A stretch of DNA of 50,101 nucleotides, taken from the NCBI GenBank assembly GCA_029255105.1, contig JAQWWH010000070.1, forward strand, positions 1-50,101. The letters are read 5' to 3'. Below the pieces are notes generated by a model, which was given only the letters and a program-made list of their open reading frames with translations, was not told where the DNA came from and did not search any database. Within the stretch, counting starts at the first letter, position 1, and each line of letters opens with the position of its first letter. The stretch is from Flavimaricola sp. Lineage in GTDB: Bacteria > Pseudomonadota > Alphaproteobacteria > Rhodobacterales > Rhodobacteraceae. Shown here one piece after another: positions 27,769 to 36,848 of this stretch. The position numbers and the translations under genes were made by a program.

Positions 27769-29325
27769 GTGATCGAATTGCTCACCGCTGCACAGATGCG
27801 CGCCACAGAAGCCAGCGCGATGGCTTCGGGTGCCGTCACCGGCCTTGAATTGATGGAGCGGGCCGGGCGCGGTGTCGTTGACCGACTTCAGGCCCAGTGG
27901 CCGGAAATGGCGGCGGGTTCCCTTGTGGCGCTGGTTTTTTGTGGACCGGGCAACAATGGGGGAGACGGCTTCGTCATTGCCCGTTTGCTGCGCGATGCCG
28001 GTTGGGCCGTGGATGTGGTTTTCTGTGGTGCCGCGGAAAGGATGTCAGCCGATGTGCGCGCCAATCTTGACCGATGGGGTGGGCCGATTCTCAAATTGGC
28101 CGAGGTGGCCGTGCGGGATAGTGCCTGTGATCTGATCGTGGATGCGTTGTTCGGGACCGGCCTGTCCCGGCCGGTTAACCCCGCAATCCTTTCCGCTCTG
28201 GCCGATCAGGCGGGCAGGGGCGGCCAGCGGCCCCCAAGGGTCGTGTCCGTTGACATAGCCTCGGGCCTTGATGCGGACAGCGGGCGTGCGTTGGGCGATC
28301 CTGCGCGGGCCGTTGTTGCCGACCTGACGGTTACGTTTCACCGCCCGAAGCTTGGCCATGTTCTGGCAGAGGGTCTTGTATATTCGGGTCGGGTTGAGGT
28401 GGTCGATATAGGCCTGTCACGGTCCCCCGAGGCTGTTTGCGCGGTCACTCTGGGTCCGACGGACATGAAGGCACTTGGCAAAGGTATCGCCTCGCACAAA
28501 TTTGGCCACGGGCATGCGCTGGTCCTGTCAGGGGGCGTCGGGCGCGGCGGGGCGGCCCGACTGGCTGCGCGGGGGGCGTTGCGGATCGGGGCAGGGTTGG
28601 TGACGGTTGGTTGCCCACCCGCAGCATTGATGGAAGCTGCGTCGCGCCTTGATGCCGTCATGGTTCGCAAAGTCGAGGATGCCGCCGCACTTGCCGACTG
28701 TTTGGCGACCGACGATCGCATCACCGCCATTTGTGTTGGTCCGGGGTTTGGCACGTCGGAAAGGGAGGCGGGCCTTTTGCGGACGATTCTGGCGGGGGAT
28801 GGCACACGGTCTGCGTTTTGGGGCCGGGTTGTGCTGGACGCTGATGCGCTGACCCTGTTGGCCCGGGACGAAACACTTTTCGCGCAGTTGCACGACCGCT
28901 GCCTCTTGACGCCGCATGGCGGGGAATTCGCCCGGCTGTTTCCGGATCTGGCCAAACAGGAAACCGCTGTGGCCATGACCGGGCCAGCCTATTCCAAGGT
29001 CGATGCGACGCGAGAGGCTGCGCGTCGGGCTGGGTGCACGGTTCTGTACAAGGGGCCTGACACTGTCATTGCCTCGCATGACGGACAATGCCAAGTCCAC
29101 GCCGCTGTCGGGGCGCGTGCCGCACCCTGGCTTGCCACGGCAGGGTCGGGCGATGTTCTGGCCGGTTTTGCCGTAGGTCTGATGGCGCGGGGGGTTGATC
29201 CAATGGAGGCGGCCCGTTGCGCGACCTATCTACATACCGATTGTGCCCGCCACTTTGGTCCGGGCCTGATTGCCGAGGATTTGCCCGAGGCGCTGCCTGC
29301 GGTGCTGCGCTCGATTGGTCTGTGA
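27769..29325 (+). CDS. nnr: bifunctional NAD(P)HX epimerase/dehydratase
   Basis: 518-aa nicotinamide repair enzyme. Residues about 1-215 are the epimerase (YjeF N-terminal, NnrE) with FCGPGNNGGDGFVIARLL; residues about 235-518 are the ADP-dependent dehydratase (NnrD) with VLDADALTLL, LTPHGGEFARLF and GSGDVLAGFAVGL. The GTG at 27769 (VIELLTAAQMRATEAS) is chosen because GGGAGGG lies 8 bases upstream and homologues begin there; an in-frame ATG 33 bases earlier is also possible. It is divergent from glnB. Confidence 0.93.
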   Translation: MIELLTAAQMRATEASAMASGAVTGLELMERAGRGVVDRLQAQWPEMAAGSLVALVFCGPGNNGGDGFVIARLLRDAGWAVDVVFCGAAERMSADVRANLDRWGGPILKLAEVAVRDSACDLIVDALFGTGLSRPVNPAILSALADQAGRGGQRPPRVVSVDIASGLDADSGRALGDPARAVVADLTVTFHRPKLGHVLAEGLVYSGRVEVVDIGLSRSPEAVCAVTLGPTDMKALGKGIASHKFGHGHALVLSGGVGRGGAARLAARGALRIGAGLVTVGCPPAALMEAASRLDAVMVRKVEDAAALADCLATDDRITAICVGPGFGTSEREAGLLRTILAGDGTRSAFWGRVVLDADALTLLARDETLFAQLHDRCLLTPHGGEFARLFPDLAKQETAVAMTGPAYSKVDATREAARRAGCTVLYKGPDTVIASHDGQCQVHAAVGARAAPWLATAGSGDVLAGFAVGLMARGVDPMEAARCATYLHTDCARHFGPGLIAEDLPEALPAVLRSIGL

Positions 29326-29338
29326 ATGGTTTGCCGGC

Positions 29339-29815
29339 CTAGGCGGCCAAGACCTCAAGCCCGGTCGCGTAGATGACATGGCCTGCGTCGAAGATCAGGC
29401 TGTACACCGTCATTTCGCGGGGGGGCAGGGCGATCACGAATTCGCCGTCGACAAGACGCCGGGCCGCAACGTTGGCGGTGGGCTGACCGTATAGGGCCAT
29501 GGCGCGCCAGTCACGGATGTGGACCGGCGTGTCGGGCGGCAGGATGACGTCCTGCTCTGGTCTTGTGTGACCGATGGACCCAGCCATGATCAGAACAGGC
29601 TCAACCGTCAGTGTTTCGCAGCGCACCTCGCGCAAGACGGCTGTCCCTGTATCGCGCGAAATGATCCGGTCACCGGGCTTGAGGTCCTCGATCGCCCTTT
29701 CACCGCGAAGGGTCTGGATGATGGTGCCTGCGGCCAGTCCGCTTGTCCGGGTCCGGGCCTTGACGACGAGGGGGCCGTCCGCGTCTGACCGCTCTGAAAT
29801 ACGCTGGTAATGCAT
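29339..29815 (-). CDS. Hint-domain protein
   Basis: 158-aa protein of the Hint (hedgehog/intein) type common in Rhodobacterales. The core begins [33 protein letters not shown], and [20 protein letters not shown] follows. The usual catalytic Cys or Ser of self-splicing Hint domains at the start of this core is not obvious (Ala-Gly-Thr), so autoprocessing is doubtful. Larger relatives carry this domain next to calcium-binding repeats; here it stands alone. It is convergent with nnr, 13 bases away. Confidence 0.75.
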   Translation of the reverse strand: MHYQRISERSDADGPLVVKARTRTSGLAAGTIIQTLRGERAIEDLKPGDRIISRDTGTAVLREVRCETLTVEPVLIMAGSIGHTRPEQDVILPPDTPVHIRDWRAMALYGQPTANVAARRLVDGEFVIALPPREMTVYSLIFDAGHVIYATGLEVLAA

Positions 29816-29985
29816 GGCCCGACTCGGTCCCGATTTGTTGCAGTTTCAGACTGCGACGCAATTGTGGCGGGATCGGGTCCAAGCTGTGCAAAAAGCGGGA
29901 TGCTTTTTCTGCTCGCATCCGCCTTTTCGCTTTGATAGACAGCCGCCAACTCGGGGGGTGGCACAGAGCCGCCCCCTCTCATAAT

Positions 29986-30070
29986 GCGGGTGTGGCGGAA
30001 CTGGTAGACGCACCAGATTTAGGTTCTGGCGCCGCAAGGCGTGGGGGTTCGAGTCCCTTCACCCGCACCA
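29986..30070 (+). tRNA. tRNA-Leu (anticodon UAG)
   Basis: 85-nt cloverleaf with acceptor GCGGGTG pairing CACCCGC, encoded CCA end, and anticodon stem CCAGA/TCTGG with loop TTTAGGT, giving anticodon TAG (reads CUA). The long variable arm GCCGCAAGGCG is typical of tRNA-Leu, and the T-loop reads GTTCGAGTC. It lies 23 bases before the tig start. No attachment-site repeat or integrase is seen beside it. Confidence 0.96.
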
Positions 30071-30093
30071 AGACGTTTGAAAAAGGACAAAGA

Positions 30094-31425
30094 ATGCAGG
30101 TCAACGAGACCCTCAACGACGGCCTCAAGCGCGGCTACACCATCCTGCTGACGGCGGCAGAGCTGGAAGCCAAGGTCAAGGAAAAGCTGGTCGAAGCGCA
30201 GCCCGAGATTGAAATGAAGGGCTTTCGCAAGGGCAAGGTCCCTCTCGCCCTGCTGAAAAAGCAGTTCGGCCCCCGCCTTTTGGGCGAAGCGATGCAGGAA
30301 AGCATCGACGGCGCGCTGAGCACGCATCTTGAAGAATCAGGTGACCGTCCGGCGATGCAGCCTGCCGTCACCATGACCAACGAAAACTGGAAAGAAGGTG
30401 ACGACGTCGAGGTTGCCGTGTCCTATGAGACCTTGCCGGAAGTTCCCGAAGTTGATTTCTCGGCCATTTCGCTGACCCGTCTGACGGTCGCTGCGGATGA
30501 CGCGTCGATCCAGGAAGCGCTGGATAACCTGGCCAGCACCGCCCTGAACTTTGAGGACCGCAAGAAGGGTTCCAAGGCCAAGGACGGCGATCAGGTTGTC
30601 ATCGACTTTGTCGGCAAGGTTGACGGCGAAGCCTTTGAAGGTGGCTCTGCCGAAGATTACCCGCTTGTCCTCGGCTCCAACTCGTTCATTCCCGGGTTTG
30701 AGGATGGTCTGATCGGCGTCAAGGAAGGCGACGAGAAAGACGTCGACGTCAGCTTTCCCGACGACTACCAGGCCCCGAACCTTGCCGGTAAGGCCGCGGT
30801 GTTCACCTGCACGGTCAAGGCCGTCAAGGAACCCAAGCCTGCCGAGATCAACGACGAACTGGCCAAGCAGTATGGCGCCGAGGACCTTGAAGGTCTGAAG
30901 ACCCAGATCGCTGACCGCCTTGCCGCCGAATACACCGGTGCGGCCCGTGCAGTGGCCAAGCGTGCCCTTCTGGATGCGCTGGACAAGGCTGTGTCGTTCG
31001 AACTGCCCCCGAGCCTTGTCGAGGCCGAGGCATCGCAGATCGCCCACCAGCTGTGGCACGAGGAAAACCCCGACGTTCAGGGCCACGACCACGCCAAGGT
31101 CGAGCCGACGGAAGAGCATAACCGTCTGGCCGTCCGCCGCGTAAAGCTGGGCCTGTTGCTGGCCGAGATTGGCCAGAAGGCCGAAGTGCAGGTCACTGAT
31201 CAGGAAATGACCCAGGCGATCCTTAATCAGGCGCGTCAGTACCGTGGTCAGGAACGCCAGTTCTTTGAGTTTGTTCAGCAGAACGCTCAGGCCCGTCAGC
31301 AGATCCAGGCACCTCTGTTCGAGGACAAGGTGATCGACCACGTCTTCTCGCTTGCCAAGGCCGAAGAGAAGGCCGCCACGAAAGAAGAGCTTCAGGCCGC
31401 TGTCGAGGCGCTTGAGGAAGAGTGA
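30094..31425 (+). CDS. tig: trigger factor
   Basis: 443-aa ribosome-associated chaperone and peptidyl-prolyl isomerase. The start is ATG 30094 ([19 protein letters not shown]), after the tRNA. The ribosome-binding signature appears as [19 protein letters not shown] near residue 45; the FKBP-like domain (about 160-245) has [20 protein letters not shown]; the C-terminal helical domain ends in an acidic tail (ALEEE). Length is typical. A strong terminator follows. Confidence 0.97.
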   Translation: MQVNETLNDGLKRGYTILLTAAELEAKVKEKLVEAQPEIEMKGFRKGKVPLALLKKQFGPRLLGEAMQESIDGALSTHLEESGDRPAMQPAVTMTNENWKEGDDVEVAVSYETLPEVPEVDFSAISLTRLTVAADDASIQEALDNLASTALNFEDRKKGSKAKDGDQVVIDFVGKVDGEAFEGGSAEDYPLVLGSNSFIPGFEDGLIGVKEGDEKDVDVSFPDDYQAPNLAGKAAVFTCTVKAVKEPKPAEINDELAKQYGAEDLEGLKTQIADRLAAEYTGAARAVAKRALLDALDKAVSFELPPSLVEAEASQIAHQLWHEENPDVQGHDHAKVEPTEEHNRLAVRRVKLGLLLAEIGQKAEVQVTDQEMTQAILNQARQYRGQERQFFEFVQQNAQARQQIQAPLFEDKVIDHVFSLAKAEEKAATKEELQAAVEALEEE

Positions 31426-31460
31426 TTTTTCCTTTGGCCTGACGCTGACCAGGATTATGA

Positions 31461-31487
31461 AAGGCCGCCCTTGCAGGGCGGCCTTTT
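31461..31487 (+). terminator. tig intrinsic terminator
   Basis: 11-bp stem AAGGCCGCCCT / AGGGCGGCCTT (31461-31483, 3-4 nt loop) followed by TTTT. Confidence 0.9.
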
Positions 31488-31598
31488 GCGTTTGACCGAT
31501 CCCCGCTGCCCTTACTGGCAGGTTTCGCGCCATGGGGTTATGCTCTGTCAAAGGCATCCCGACAGAGCTGGGGGCGATTTCTTGAAGGAGCATGTTCC

Positions 31599-32282
31599 TT
31601 GGCCACAGATCCCGACCCAGAGGTCGATGCATTTGCCGCAAGGGCCAAAGGCTGGCAGGCTGAACTGGCGTTCCTGCGCCCCATCCTGCGCGATTGCGGC
31701 CTGACGGAAGCGGTCAAATGGCGGCAACCTTGCTATAGCGTCCCGGCAGGTAATGTCGCCATCTTCTACGGCATGAAAGACAGCTGCGGGATTGGGTTCT
31801 TCAAAGGGGTTTTGCTACGCGATCCCGAAGGGGTTCTGGTCCGGCAAGGCGAAAATTCGCAGTCCTCCCGCCTGATGCGGTTCACGTCACTGGACGAGGT
31901 CAGGGAAAAAGAGGCCACGATCCGGGCCTATGTGGCCGAGGCCATCGCCAACGAGGTTGCGGGCCTGAAGGTCGATTTCAAGGAAAAGCATGAACTGGTC
32001 TACCCAGAAGAGCTGATCCAGAAGTTGGAAACTGACCCGGCTTTTGAAGAAGCGTTTGAACGCCTGACGCCGGGCAAAAAGCGGGGATACAACCTGCATT
32101 TTTCGGCGGCAAAGAATGCCGCGACCCGTATCAGCCGAATCGAAGCCAGCGAGGCGCGCATTCTGGCGGGGAAGGGGTTTCACGATTGCATCTGCGGGCT
32201 GTCCAAGAAGTTGCCGCGTTGCGATGGATCGCACAAGGAGCTTAAGAGTAGCGACGGATCGCACAAAGCGCTTAAGGACTGA
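31599..32282 (+). CDS. YdeI/OmdA-family protein with C-terminal CDGSH motif
   Basis: 227-aa protein that starts with TTG at 31599, 8 bases after AAGGAG. Residues about 15-125 match the DUF1801/YdeI fold (VKWRQPCYSVPAGNVAIFYGM); residues about 130-190 match the OmdA-type end (LTPGKKRGYNLHFSAAKNAATRISRIEA). The tail contains CICGLSKKLPRCDGSH, an exact CxCxxSxxxPxCDGSH, which in mitoNEET-type proteins binds a 2Fe-2S cluster. A degenerate second copy of the last ten residues (SDGSHKALKD) follows from a 30-bp tandem duplication. Function unknown; an iron-sulfur site is inferred. Confidence 0.85.
   Translation: MATDPDPEVDAFAARAKGWQAELAFLRPILRDCGLTEAVKWRQPCYSVPAGNVAIFYGMKDSCGIGFFKGVLLRDPEGVLVRQGENSQSSRLMRFTSLDEVREKEATIRAYVAEAIANEVAGLKVDFKEKHELVYPEELIQKLETDPAFEEAFERLTPGKKRGYNLHFSAAKNAATRISRIEASEARILAGKGFHDCICGLSKKLPRCDGSHKELKSSDGSHKALKD
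32221..32280 (+). repeat. 30-bp tandem duplication in the CDGSH tail
   Basis: Units 32221-32250 and 32251-32280 agree at 23 of 30 positions. The second unit encodes SDGSHKALK against CDGSHKELK, so the cluster-ligand Cys is lost in the copy. Confidence 0.85.
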
Positions 32283-32344
32283 CTGGCCCGATCCTGCCTA
32301 CCCGATCCGGCCTACCTGATCCGGCTACCATGATCCCAAACGCA

Positions 32345-32372
32345 AAAGGCCGCCCCCGAGGGAGCGGCCTTT
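32345..32372 (-). terminator. rplI terminator (possibly bidirectional)
   Basis: 9-bp stem AAAGGCCGC / GCGGCCTTT (32345-32353 with 32364-32372) in the convergent gap between the YdeI-type gene and rplI; on the minus strand it is followed by TTTTGCGTTT. Confidence 0.85.
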
Positions 32373-32391
32373 CAAGATCGTGTCAAAGGCT

Positions 32392-32976
32392 TCAGCCTTC
32401 GCGATCGTCGTCTTCGGTCGCGGCAGAGCCAAGATCGTCAAACAGCTGCTCGATCTCGAAATCAGCTGCAGCTTCTTCTTCTGCGGCCAGTTCCTGGATC
32501 GATTTACCAGATGCCTGAAGCTCGGCCTCTTCGGGCGAGCGGGCGATGTTGAGGCTGATGCCGCACTCGACTTCGGGGTGAAGCCGGACGGTCAGGTCAT
32601 GCAGGCCCAGGGTCTTGATCGGGGTCAGCATGATCACCTGCTTGCGATCAAAGGTGAAACCAGCAGCTTCGGCAGCCTCGGCGGTGTCACGCGGGGTGAC
32701 CGAGCCGTACAGAGCACCCGCGTCGGAGGCCGATCGGATGATGATGAAGGTCTGACCGTCAAGCTTTTCAGCCATCGCTTCAGCTTCTTTGCGGGTTTCG
32801 AGGTTGTTCGCCTCGAGTTGGGCCTTTTGCTCTTCAAAGCGGGCCAGGTTGGCGGCGTTGACGCGCATCGCCTTGCCCTGCGGCAAGAGGAAGTTGCGGG
32901 CATAGCCGTCCTTTACCTTGACCACTTCGCCCATCTGGCCAAGCTTGGCCACGCGTTCCAGAAGGATAACGTCCAT
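32392..32976 (-). CDS. rplI: 50S ribosomal protein L9
   Basis: 194-aa L9, a two-domain protein bridging 23S rRNA near the L1 stalk. The N-terminal signature [36 protein letters not shown] is complete in content, followed by the long connecting helix (about 40-75) and the C-terminal domain. The last 45 residues form an acidic extension ([18 protein letters not shown]) beyond the usual about 150 aa, common in Rhodobacterales. It is the third gene of rpsF-rpsR-rplI. Confidence 0.96.
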   Translation of the reverse strand: MDVILLERVAKLGQMGEVVKVKDGYARNFLLPQGKAMRVNAANLARFEEQKAQLEANNLETRKEAEAMAEKLDGQTFIIIRSASDAGALYGSVTPRDTAEAAEAAGFTFDRKQVIMLTPIKTLGLHDLTVRLHPEVECGISLNIARSPEEAELQASGKSIQELAAEEEAAADFEIEQLFDDLGSAATEDDDREG

Positions 32977-32988
32977 TGGGTGGTCTCC

Positions 32989-33216
32989 TTATTTCACGGC
33001 GTAAGGCAGCAGGGCCAGGAACCGTGCGCGCTTGATGGCACGGGCCAGCGCACGCTGGTTTTTGGCACCGACGGCGGTGATGCGGGACGGAACGATCTTG
33101 CCGCGCTCAGAGATGTAGCGCTGCAGGGTGCGGGTGTCTTTGTAGTCGATCTTGGGGGCGCTATCGCCCTCAAAGGGATCGGACTTGCGACGACGGAAAA
33201 ACGGTTTGGTAGCCAT
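32989..33216 (-). CDS. rpsR: 30S ribosomal protein S18
   Basis: 75-aa S18, which pairs with S6 on the small-subunit platform. The conserved core [27 protein letters not shown] is followed by [18 protein letters not shown], the family's end. Length is normal. It lies 24 bases after rpsF and 12 before rplI. Confidence 0.97.
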   Translation of the reverse strand: MATKPFFRRRKSDPFEGDSAPKIDYKDTRTLQRYISERGKIVPSRITAVGAKNQRALARAIKRARFLALLPYAVK

Positions 33217-33240
33217 GTGTAGGGTCCTTTCCTATCCAGA

Positions 33241-33672
33241 TCAGCGACGTTCGCGGGGGCCGCGGTCTTCGCGCGGTCCACGGTCTTCACGAGGGCCGCG
33301 ATCTTCGCGGGGTCCACGATCGCCGCGATCACCACGGTCGCTGCGCTCATCACGCTTTTGCATCTGCACGGAGGGGCCTTCCTCGTGTGCATCGACCTTG
33401 ATGGTCAGGATACGCATGACGTCATCGTGCAACCGCATCAGACGCTCCATCTCCTGCACGGCAGAAGCGGGGGCATCGGTGCGCAGATAGGCGTAATGCC
33501 CTTTGCGGTTCTTGTTGATCTTGTAGGCCATCGTCTTGACGCCCCAGTACTCGTTCTCAACGACTTTGCCGCCGTTGTCTGCAAGAACTGTGGAGAAGTG
33601 TTCGATGAGGCTTTCAGCTTGCGTGTTGGACAAGTCCTGACGCGAGATAAAGACATGCTCGTAAAGCGGCAT
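33241..33672 (-). CDS. rpsF: 30S ribosomal protein S6
   Basis: 143-aa S6. Residues 1-100 are the usual fold ([56 protein letters not shown]). Residues about 110-143 form a charged tail made of DRG and RGPRED repeats, encoded by near-exact 18-bp repeats at roughly 33243-33320. Such tails occur in S6 of several alphaproteobacteria; the role is unknown. The gene heads rpsF-rpsR-rplI and has a structured leader. Confidence 0.96.
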   Translation of the reverse strand: MPLYEHVFISRQDLSNTQAESLIEHFSTVLADNGGKVVENEYWGVKTMAYKINKNRKGHYAYLRTDAPASAVQEMERLMRLHDDVMRILTIKVDAHEEGPSVQMQKRDERSDRGDRGDRGPREDRGPREDRGPREDRGPRERR

Positions 33673-33720
33673 GTTGGCTCCAGTTCATTTCTCGGCGCAT
33701 TTCATAGGGAGGGGCGATCA

Positions 33721-33773
33721 CCTTCCGCACCCCACCCACGAGAGACTGCGCGGTTCATATACGTCGCGGAAGG
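33721..33773 (-). promoter_or_regulatory. structured rpsF leader, possible S6:S18 autoregulatory site
   Basis: CCTTCCGC and GCGGAAGG (33721-33728, 33766-33773) form a perfect 8-bp stem closing a 37-base loop, ending 49 bases before the rpsF ATG. S6:S18-binding leader RNAs regulate rpsF in many bacteria; I could not confirm the conserved apical motif. Confidence 0.4.
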
Positions 33774-33780
33774 ATGGGGC

Positions 33781-33808
33781 CTTATACAGATCAGGGCCAG
33801 CGAAGCAA
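33781..33808 (-). promoter_or_regulatory. candidate rpsF operon promoter
   Basis: On the minus strand TTGCTT (33808-33803) and TATAAG (33786-33781) are 16 bases apart, just upstream of the structured leader. The remaining gap 33809-34032 shows only loose GGTTCTGTCT-type repeats and no gene. Confidence 0.5.
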
Positions 33809-34032
33809 GGGGCCGTCTTGGGTTCTGTCTGGGGTTCTGTCTTCGACCGCGACTTTGACCCGATCTGGGCTCTGTCTTGCGCTTTGTCGCGGGTCTGGGC
33901 CGCCCGATCCCGCCCTTTGCCCTGACATGACCCCCGATCTGCACCGGACATAGCCGAAACCTGCCGCCATTCTGCCGCGTTTGTCCTCAAAAATGCGAGT
34001 ATTCAAGTATTTCATTTGTTGGAACGGTATTC

Positions 34033-34680
34033 ATGAGCGCCACGCTAGACATCAGACCGATCTCCCGTGCGGGTTTCGCACAACAGTCTTCGCCGCGAAC
34101 CTCCTATTCCGTAGAATCCGATCACTGGGGCTATACCATTCGATCGGGCCATCCTGCGCCTTTCATGATCCTGGTGGTTCAGGCCCTTGTCTGGGTCGCC
34201 GGTTGTGTCCTGATCGCTATGGCCTTTGGATTGTGGCTGTTGCCCGCCGCCTTAAACCAAGGGCCGGTGCTTGGCCTGAAACTGGGGTCATCGGTCCTTA
34301 TGCTGGCCGCGGCGGCCTATTGCATGTGGTACGCCAGCCGTGGCGTCATGCCAGAGCTTCAGATTGATATCAGCAGGGGCGAGGTCCGCGAGGTCGTCCG
34401 CAACCGGACCGGACGTCCTACACAGGTTGGCCTTTATGGCTTTGACGCGATTGGCGGTGTGTTCATCGATCGCGGGCCGGGATTCGGTGCCAGAAGGGGC
34501 GCGAACAGCACCCTCGTTCTGCGCTATCGCAATACGCCCCAGACCCTTTTCGTTGCGAGCGGCAATCTGGCCGACCTGACGTCCCTCCGTGATCGTCTGG
34601 GCCGCGACCTGATGGTGCTGGGCCGCCAGCGCAACGAGCCTGTTGACCCGATCGAGCCTGCAACGTCGGCTGTTGCCTGA
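34033..34680 (+). CDS. membrane protein of unknown function
   Basis: 215-aa protein with two membrane segments (about residues 45-67 and 76-98), a cytoplasmic N-terminus with no signal peptide, and a soluble C-terminal domain (about 105-200) containing LQIDISRGEVREVVRNRTGRPT-like and GVFIDRGPGFGARRGANSTLVLRY stretches that look like a beta-rich PH-type fold. I do not recognise a named family. ATG 34033 lacks a strong Shine-Dalgarno (GGAACGG 12 bases upstream). It is transcribed alone and ends in a strong terminator. Confidence 0.75.
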   Translation: MSATLDIRPISRAGFAQQSSPRTSYSVESDHWGYTIRSGHPAPFMILVVQALVWVAGCVLIAMAFGLWLLPAALNQGPVLGLKLGSSVLMLAAAAYCMWYASRGVMPELQIDISRGEVREVVRNRTGRPTQVGLYGFDAIGGVFIDRGPGFGARRGANSTLVLRYRNTPQTLFVASGNLADLTSLRDRLGRDLMVLGRQRNEPVDPIEPATSAVA

Positions 34681-34718
34681 GCCGTTCGGCAATCACCGCC
34701 CCGATCCATTTTTGACAA

Positions 34719-34744
34719 AGCGCGGCCCGGTGGCCGCGCTTTTT
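34719..34744 (+). terminator. intrinsic terminator
   Basis: 9-bp stem AGCGCGGCC / GGCCGCGCT (34719-34727 with 34732-34740) followed by TTTT, separating the membrane protein from fabD. Confidence 0.9.
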
Positions 34745-34840
34745 GCTTGTCGGGACAGTTGCGTCTCGTGATGGCCAGTTCTTGTGATGACAGGTCAGAG
34801 CGTTTAGAGCCTGTCCCACTGAAAGTCTGGGAGGTGCGCG

Positions 34841-35779
34841 ATGCGAGCTTTTGTTTTTCCGGGGCAGGGGGCACAGGTGCCGGGCATGGGTCGCGCCCTT
34901 GCCGAGGCCTACCCCGCGGCCAGGGCCGTCTTTGACGAGGTTGACGAGGCCTTGGGCGAAAGGCTGTCCGATCTGATCTGGGGCGAGGATGCCGATACGC
35001 TGACGCTGACCCGCAACGCCCAGCCCGCGCTAATGGCGACGTCGCTGGCCGCGGTCCGGGCGATGGAGACCGAAGGGCTGACGGTATCGGATGCCGCCTT
35101 TGTGGCGGGTCATTCCCTTGGCGAATACTCTGCCCTTTGCGCGGCGGGCACCCTTAGCCTTGCGGATACTGCCCGGCTCTTGCGCTTGCGCGGCGAAGCC
35201 ATGCAACAGGCCGTTCCGGTTGGCATCGGCGCCATGGCCGCCCTTTTGGGCCTCAGCATCGACGCTGCCCGCGAGGTCGCCGCCGAGGCTGCGCAGGGCG
35301 ATGTCTGCGAGGCCGCCAATGACAACGATCCCTCCCAGGTCGTGGTTTCGGGTCATCGCGCGGCTGTTGAGCGTGCATTGGACATTGCAAAGGCCAAGGG
35401 TGCGAAACGCGCGCTCTTGTTGCCGGTCAGCGCACCCTTCCACTCGTCCCTGATGGCCCCTGCGGCAGAGGCGATGGCCGCGGCCCTCCAAACCGTCGAG
35501 ATGGCCACCCCTTGTGTCCCCCTTGTTGCCAATGTGACTGCCGAGGCGGTATCGGACCCCGACACGATCCGCGATCTTCTGGTCAAACAGGTCACAGGCT
35601 CTGTCCGGTGGCGCGAAAGCGTGTTGTGGATGTCGGCGGCTGGAGTGACCGAAGCCTGGGAAATCGGGTCGGGCAAGGCTCTGTCCGCCATGATCCGCCG
35701 GATCGACAAGGAGATTGCGGTGCGTGCCATCGGCACCCCCGACGACATCGCGGCGGCCCTTGCCGCCCAGCAAGCCTGA
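34841..35779 (+). CDS. fabD: malonyl CoA-acyl carrier protein transacylase
   Basis: 312-aa enzyme that loads malonate onto ACP at the start of fatty acid synthesis. Opening FPGQGAQVPGMGRALAE, catalytic Ser in GHSLGEYSALCAAG near residue 92, and catalytic His in PVSAPFHSSLM near 201 are present. GGGAGG lies 8 bases before the ATG. fabG follows after 15 bases, so the two form an operon. Confidence 0.97.
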   Translation: MRAFVFPGQGAQVPGMGRALAEAYPAARAVFDEVDEALGERLSDLIWGEDADTLTLTRNAQPALMATSLAAVRAMETEGLTVSDAAFVAGHSLGEYSALCAAGTLSLADTARLLRLRGEAMQQAVPVGIGAMAALLGLSIDAAREVAAEAAQGDVCEAANDNDPSQVVVSGHRAAVERALDIAKAKGAKRALLLPVSAPFHSSLMAPAAEAMAAALQTVEMATPCVPLVANVTAEAVSDPDTIRDLLVKQVTGSVRWRESVLWMSAAGVTEAWEIGSGKALSAMIRRIDKEIAVRAIGTPDDIAAALAAQQA

Positions 35780-35794
35780 GAGAGAGGGACTGAC

Positions 35795-36532
35795 ATGTTT
35801 GATCTAACCGGAAAGACCGCGCTTATCACCGGCGCATCTGGCGGTATTGGCGGTGCGATTGCCCATGCCCTGCACGGGGCAGGGGCGACTGTGGCCCTGT
35901 CCGGCACACGGGTCGAACCCCTTGAGGCGCTGGCGGCCGAGCTGGGCAGCCGGGCCCATGTCCTGCCCTGCAACCTTGGCGACGCAGAGGCGGTCAATGC
36001 CCTGCCCAAGCAGGCGATTGAGGCGATCGGGTCGGTCGACATTCTGGTCAACAACGCAGGTATCACCCGCGACAACCTGTTCATGCGTATGTCCGAAGAC
36101 GAATGGTCCAGCGTGCTTGAGGTCAACCTCACCTCAACCATGCGGCTGTGCAAGGGCGTGATCCGCGGCATGATGAAGGCCCGTTGGGGGCGCATCGTCA
36201 ACATCTCGTCCATTGTCGGCGCGACGGGCAACCCGGGGCAGGCCAACTATGCAGCCTCCAAGGCTGGGATGGTGGGGATGTCCAAGTCGATCGCCTACGA
36301 GGTGGCGAGCCGTGGAATCACCGTCAACTGCGTGGCCCCGGGCTTTATCACCACGGCGATGACCGACAAGCTGACCGACGACCAGAAAGCCGGCATCTTG
36401 ACCCAGGTCCCTGCCGGTCGGATGGGCGAGGCGTCCGAAATCGGGGCGGCTGTCCTGTATCTGGCCAGCCCCGAGGCTGCCTATGTCACCGGCACGACCC
36501 TACACGTCAATGGCGGCATGGCCATGCTTTAG
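35795..36532 (+). CDS. fabG: 3-oxoacyl-ACP reductase
   Basis: 245-aa short-chain dehydrogenase that reduces beta-ketoacyl-ACP with NADPH. Cofactor motif TGASGGIGGAIA (about residues 12-23), NNAGITRDNL, and the catalytic Y-x-x-x-K in YAASKAGMVG near 149-153 are all present; the ending GTTLHVNGGMAML is typical. AGAGAGGG precedes the ATG. Its TAG is inside the first unit of a 13-bp tandem repeat. Confidence 0.96.
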   Translation: MFDLTGKTALITGASGGIGGAIAHALHGAGATVALSGTRVEPLEALAAELGSRAHVLPCNLGDAEAVNALPKQAIEAIGSVDILVNNAGITRDNLFMRMSEDEWSSVLEVNLTSTMRLCKGVIRGMMKARWGRIVNISSIVGATGNPGQANYAASKAGMVGMSKSIAYEVASRGITVNCVAPGFITTAMTDKLTDDQKAGILTQVPAGRMGEASEIGAAVLYLASPEAAYVTGTTLHVNGGMAML

Positions 36533-36565
36533 GTTGGGACTTTAGTTTGGGGCTTTAGTTTGGGG
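36527..36565 (+). repeat. three 13-bp tandem units starting at the fabG stop codon
   Basis: CTTTAGGTTGGGA (36527-36539) is followed by two identical CTTTAGTTTGGGG units (36540-36565). Each carries TAG, and because 13 is not a multiple of 3 the stops fall in all three frames. G-runs continue to 36577. The rest of the 36533-36848 gap holds the acpP promoter and leader hairpins. Confidence 0.85.
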
Positions 36566-36693
36566 GCTTGGGGGGGGCTCCGGTGCGTTTGAATGCTGGG
36601 TTTCCGGGCAGCATGGTGGGTTTGAGTATTGCCCTTGTGTCGCATGGCCGCGCAGTTGCCAGCATCATTGAACCCTTGGCGATCTGAAAGCGT

Positions 36694-36721
36694 TTGCCTC
36701 TCAAACAAACTCTGCTATAGC
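36694..36721 (+). promoter_or_regulatory. acpP: acpP promoter
   Basis: TTGCCT (36694-36699) and TATAGC (36716-36721), 16 bases apart. The leader then holds CGGGCC-AAA-GGCCCG (about 36815-36829), a stable hairpin just before the ribosome binding site GTGAGGA. Confidence 0.6.
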
Positions 36722-36848
36722 CCAGCAAGATTTTCCGGAGGGCGCCCTGGTGGCGCTGATCGGTTTAGCCCTTCAAAATAGGGCAGGTGAGCCGCCCCAT
36801 GGGGCAAAGAAAACGGGCCAAAGGCCCGAAAGAACGTGAGGACCTGAT

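Noticed and set aside
29986..30070. tRNA-Leu as an integration site of a genomic island
   Set aside because: No duplicated 3' tRNA end or integrase nearby; housekeeping genes lie on both sides.
30337..31641. 434-codon open frame opposite tig
   Set aside because: Antisense to a complete trigger factor gene; composition is that of a mirror frame.
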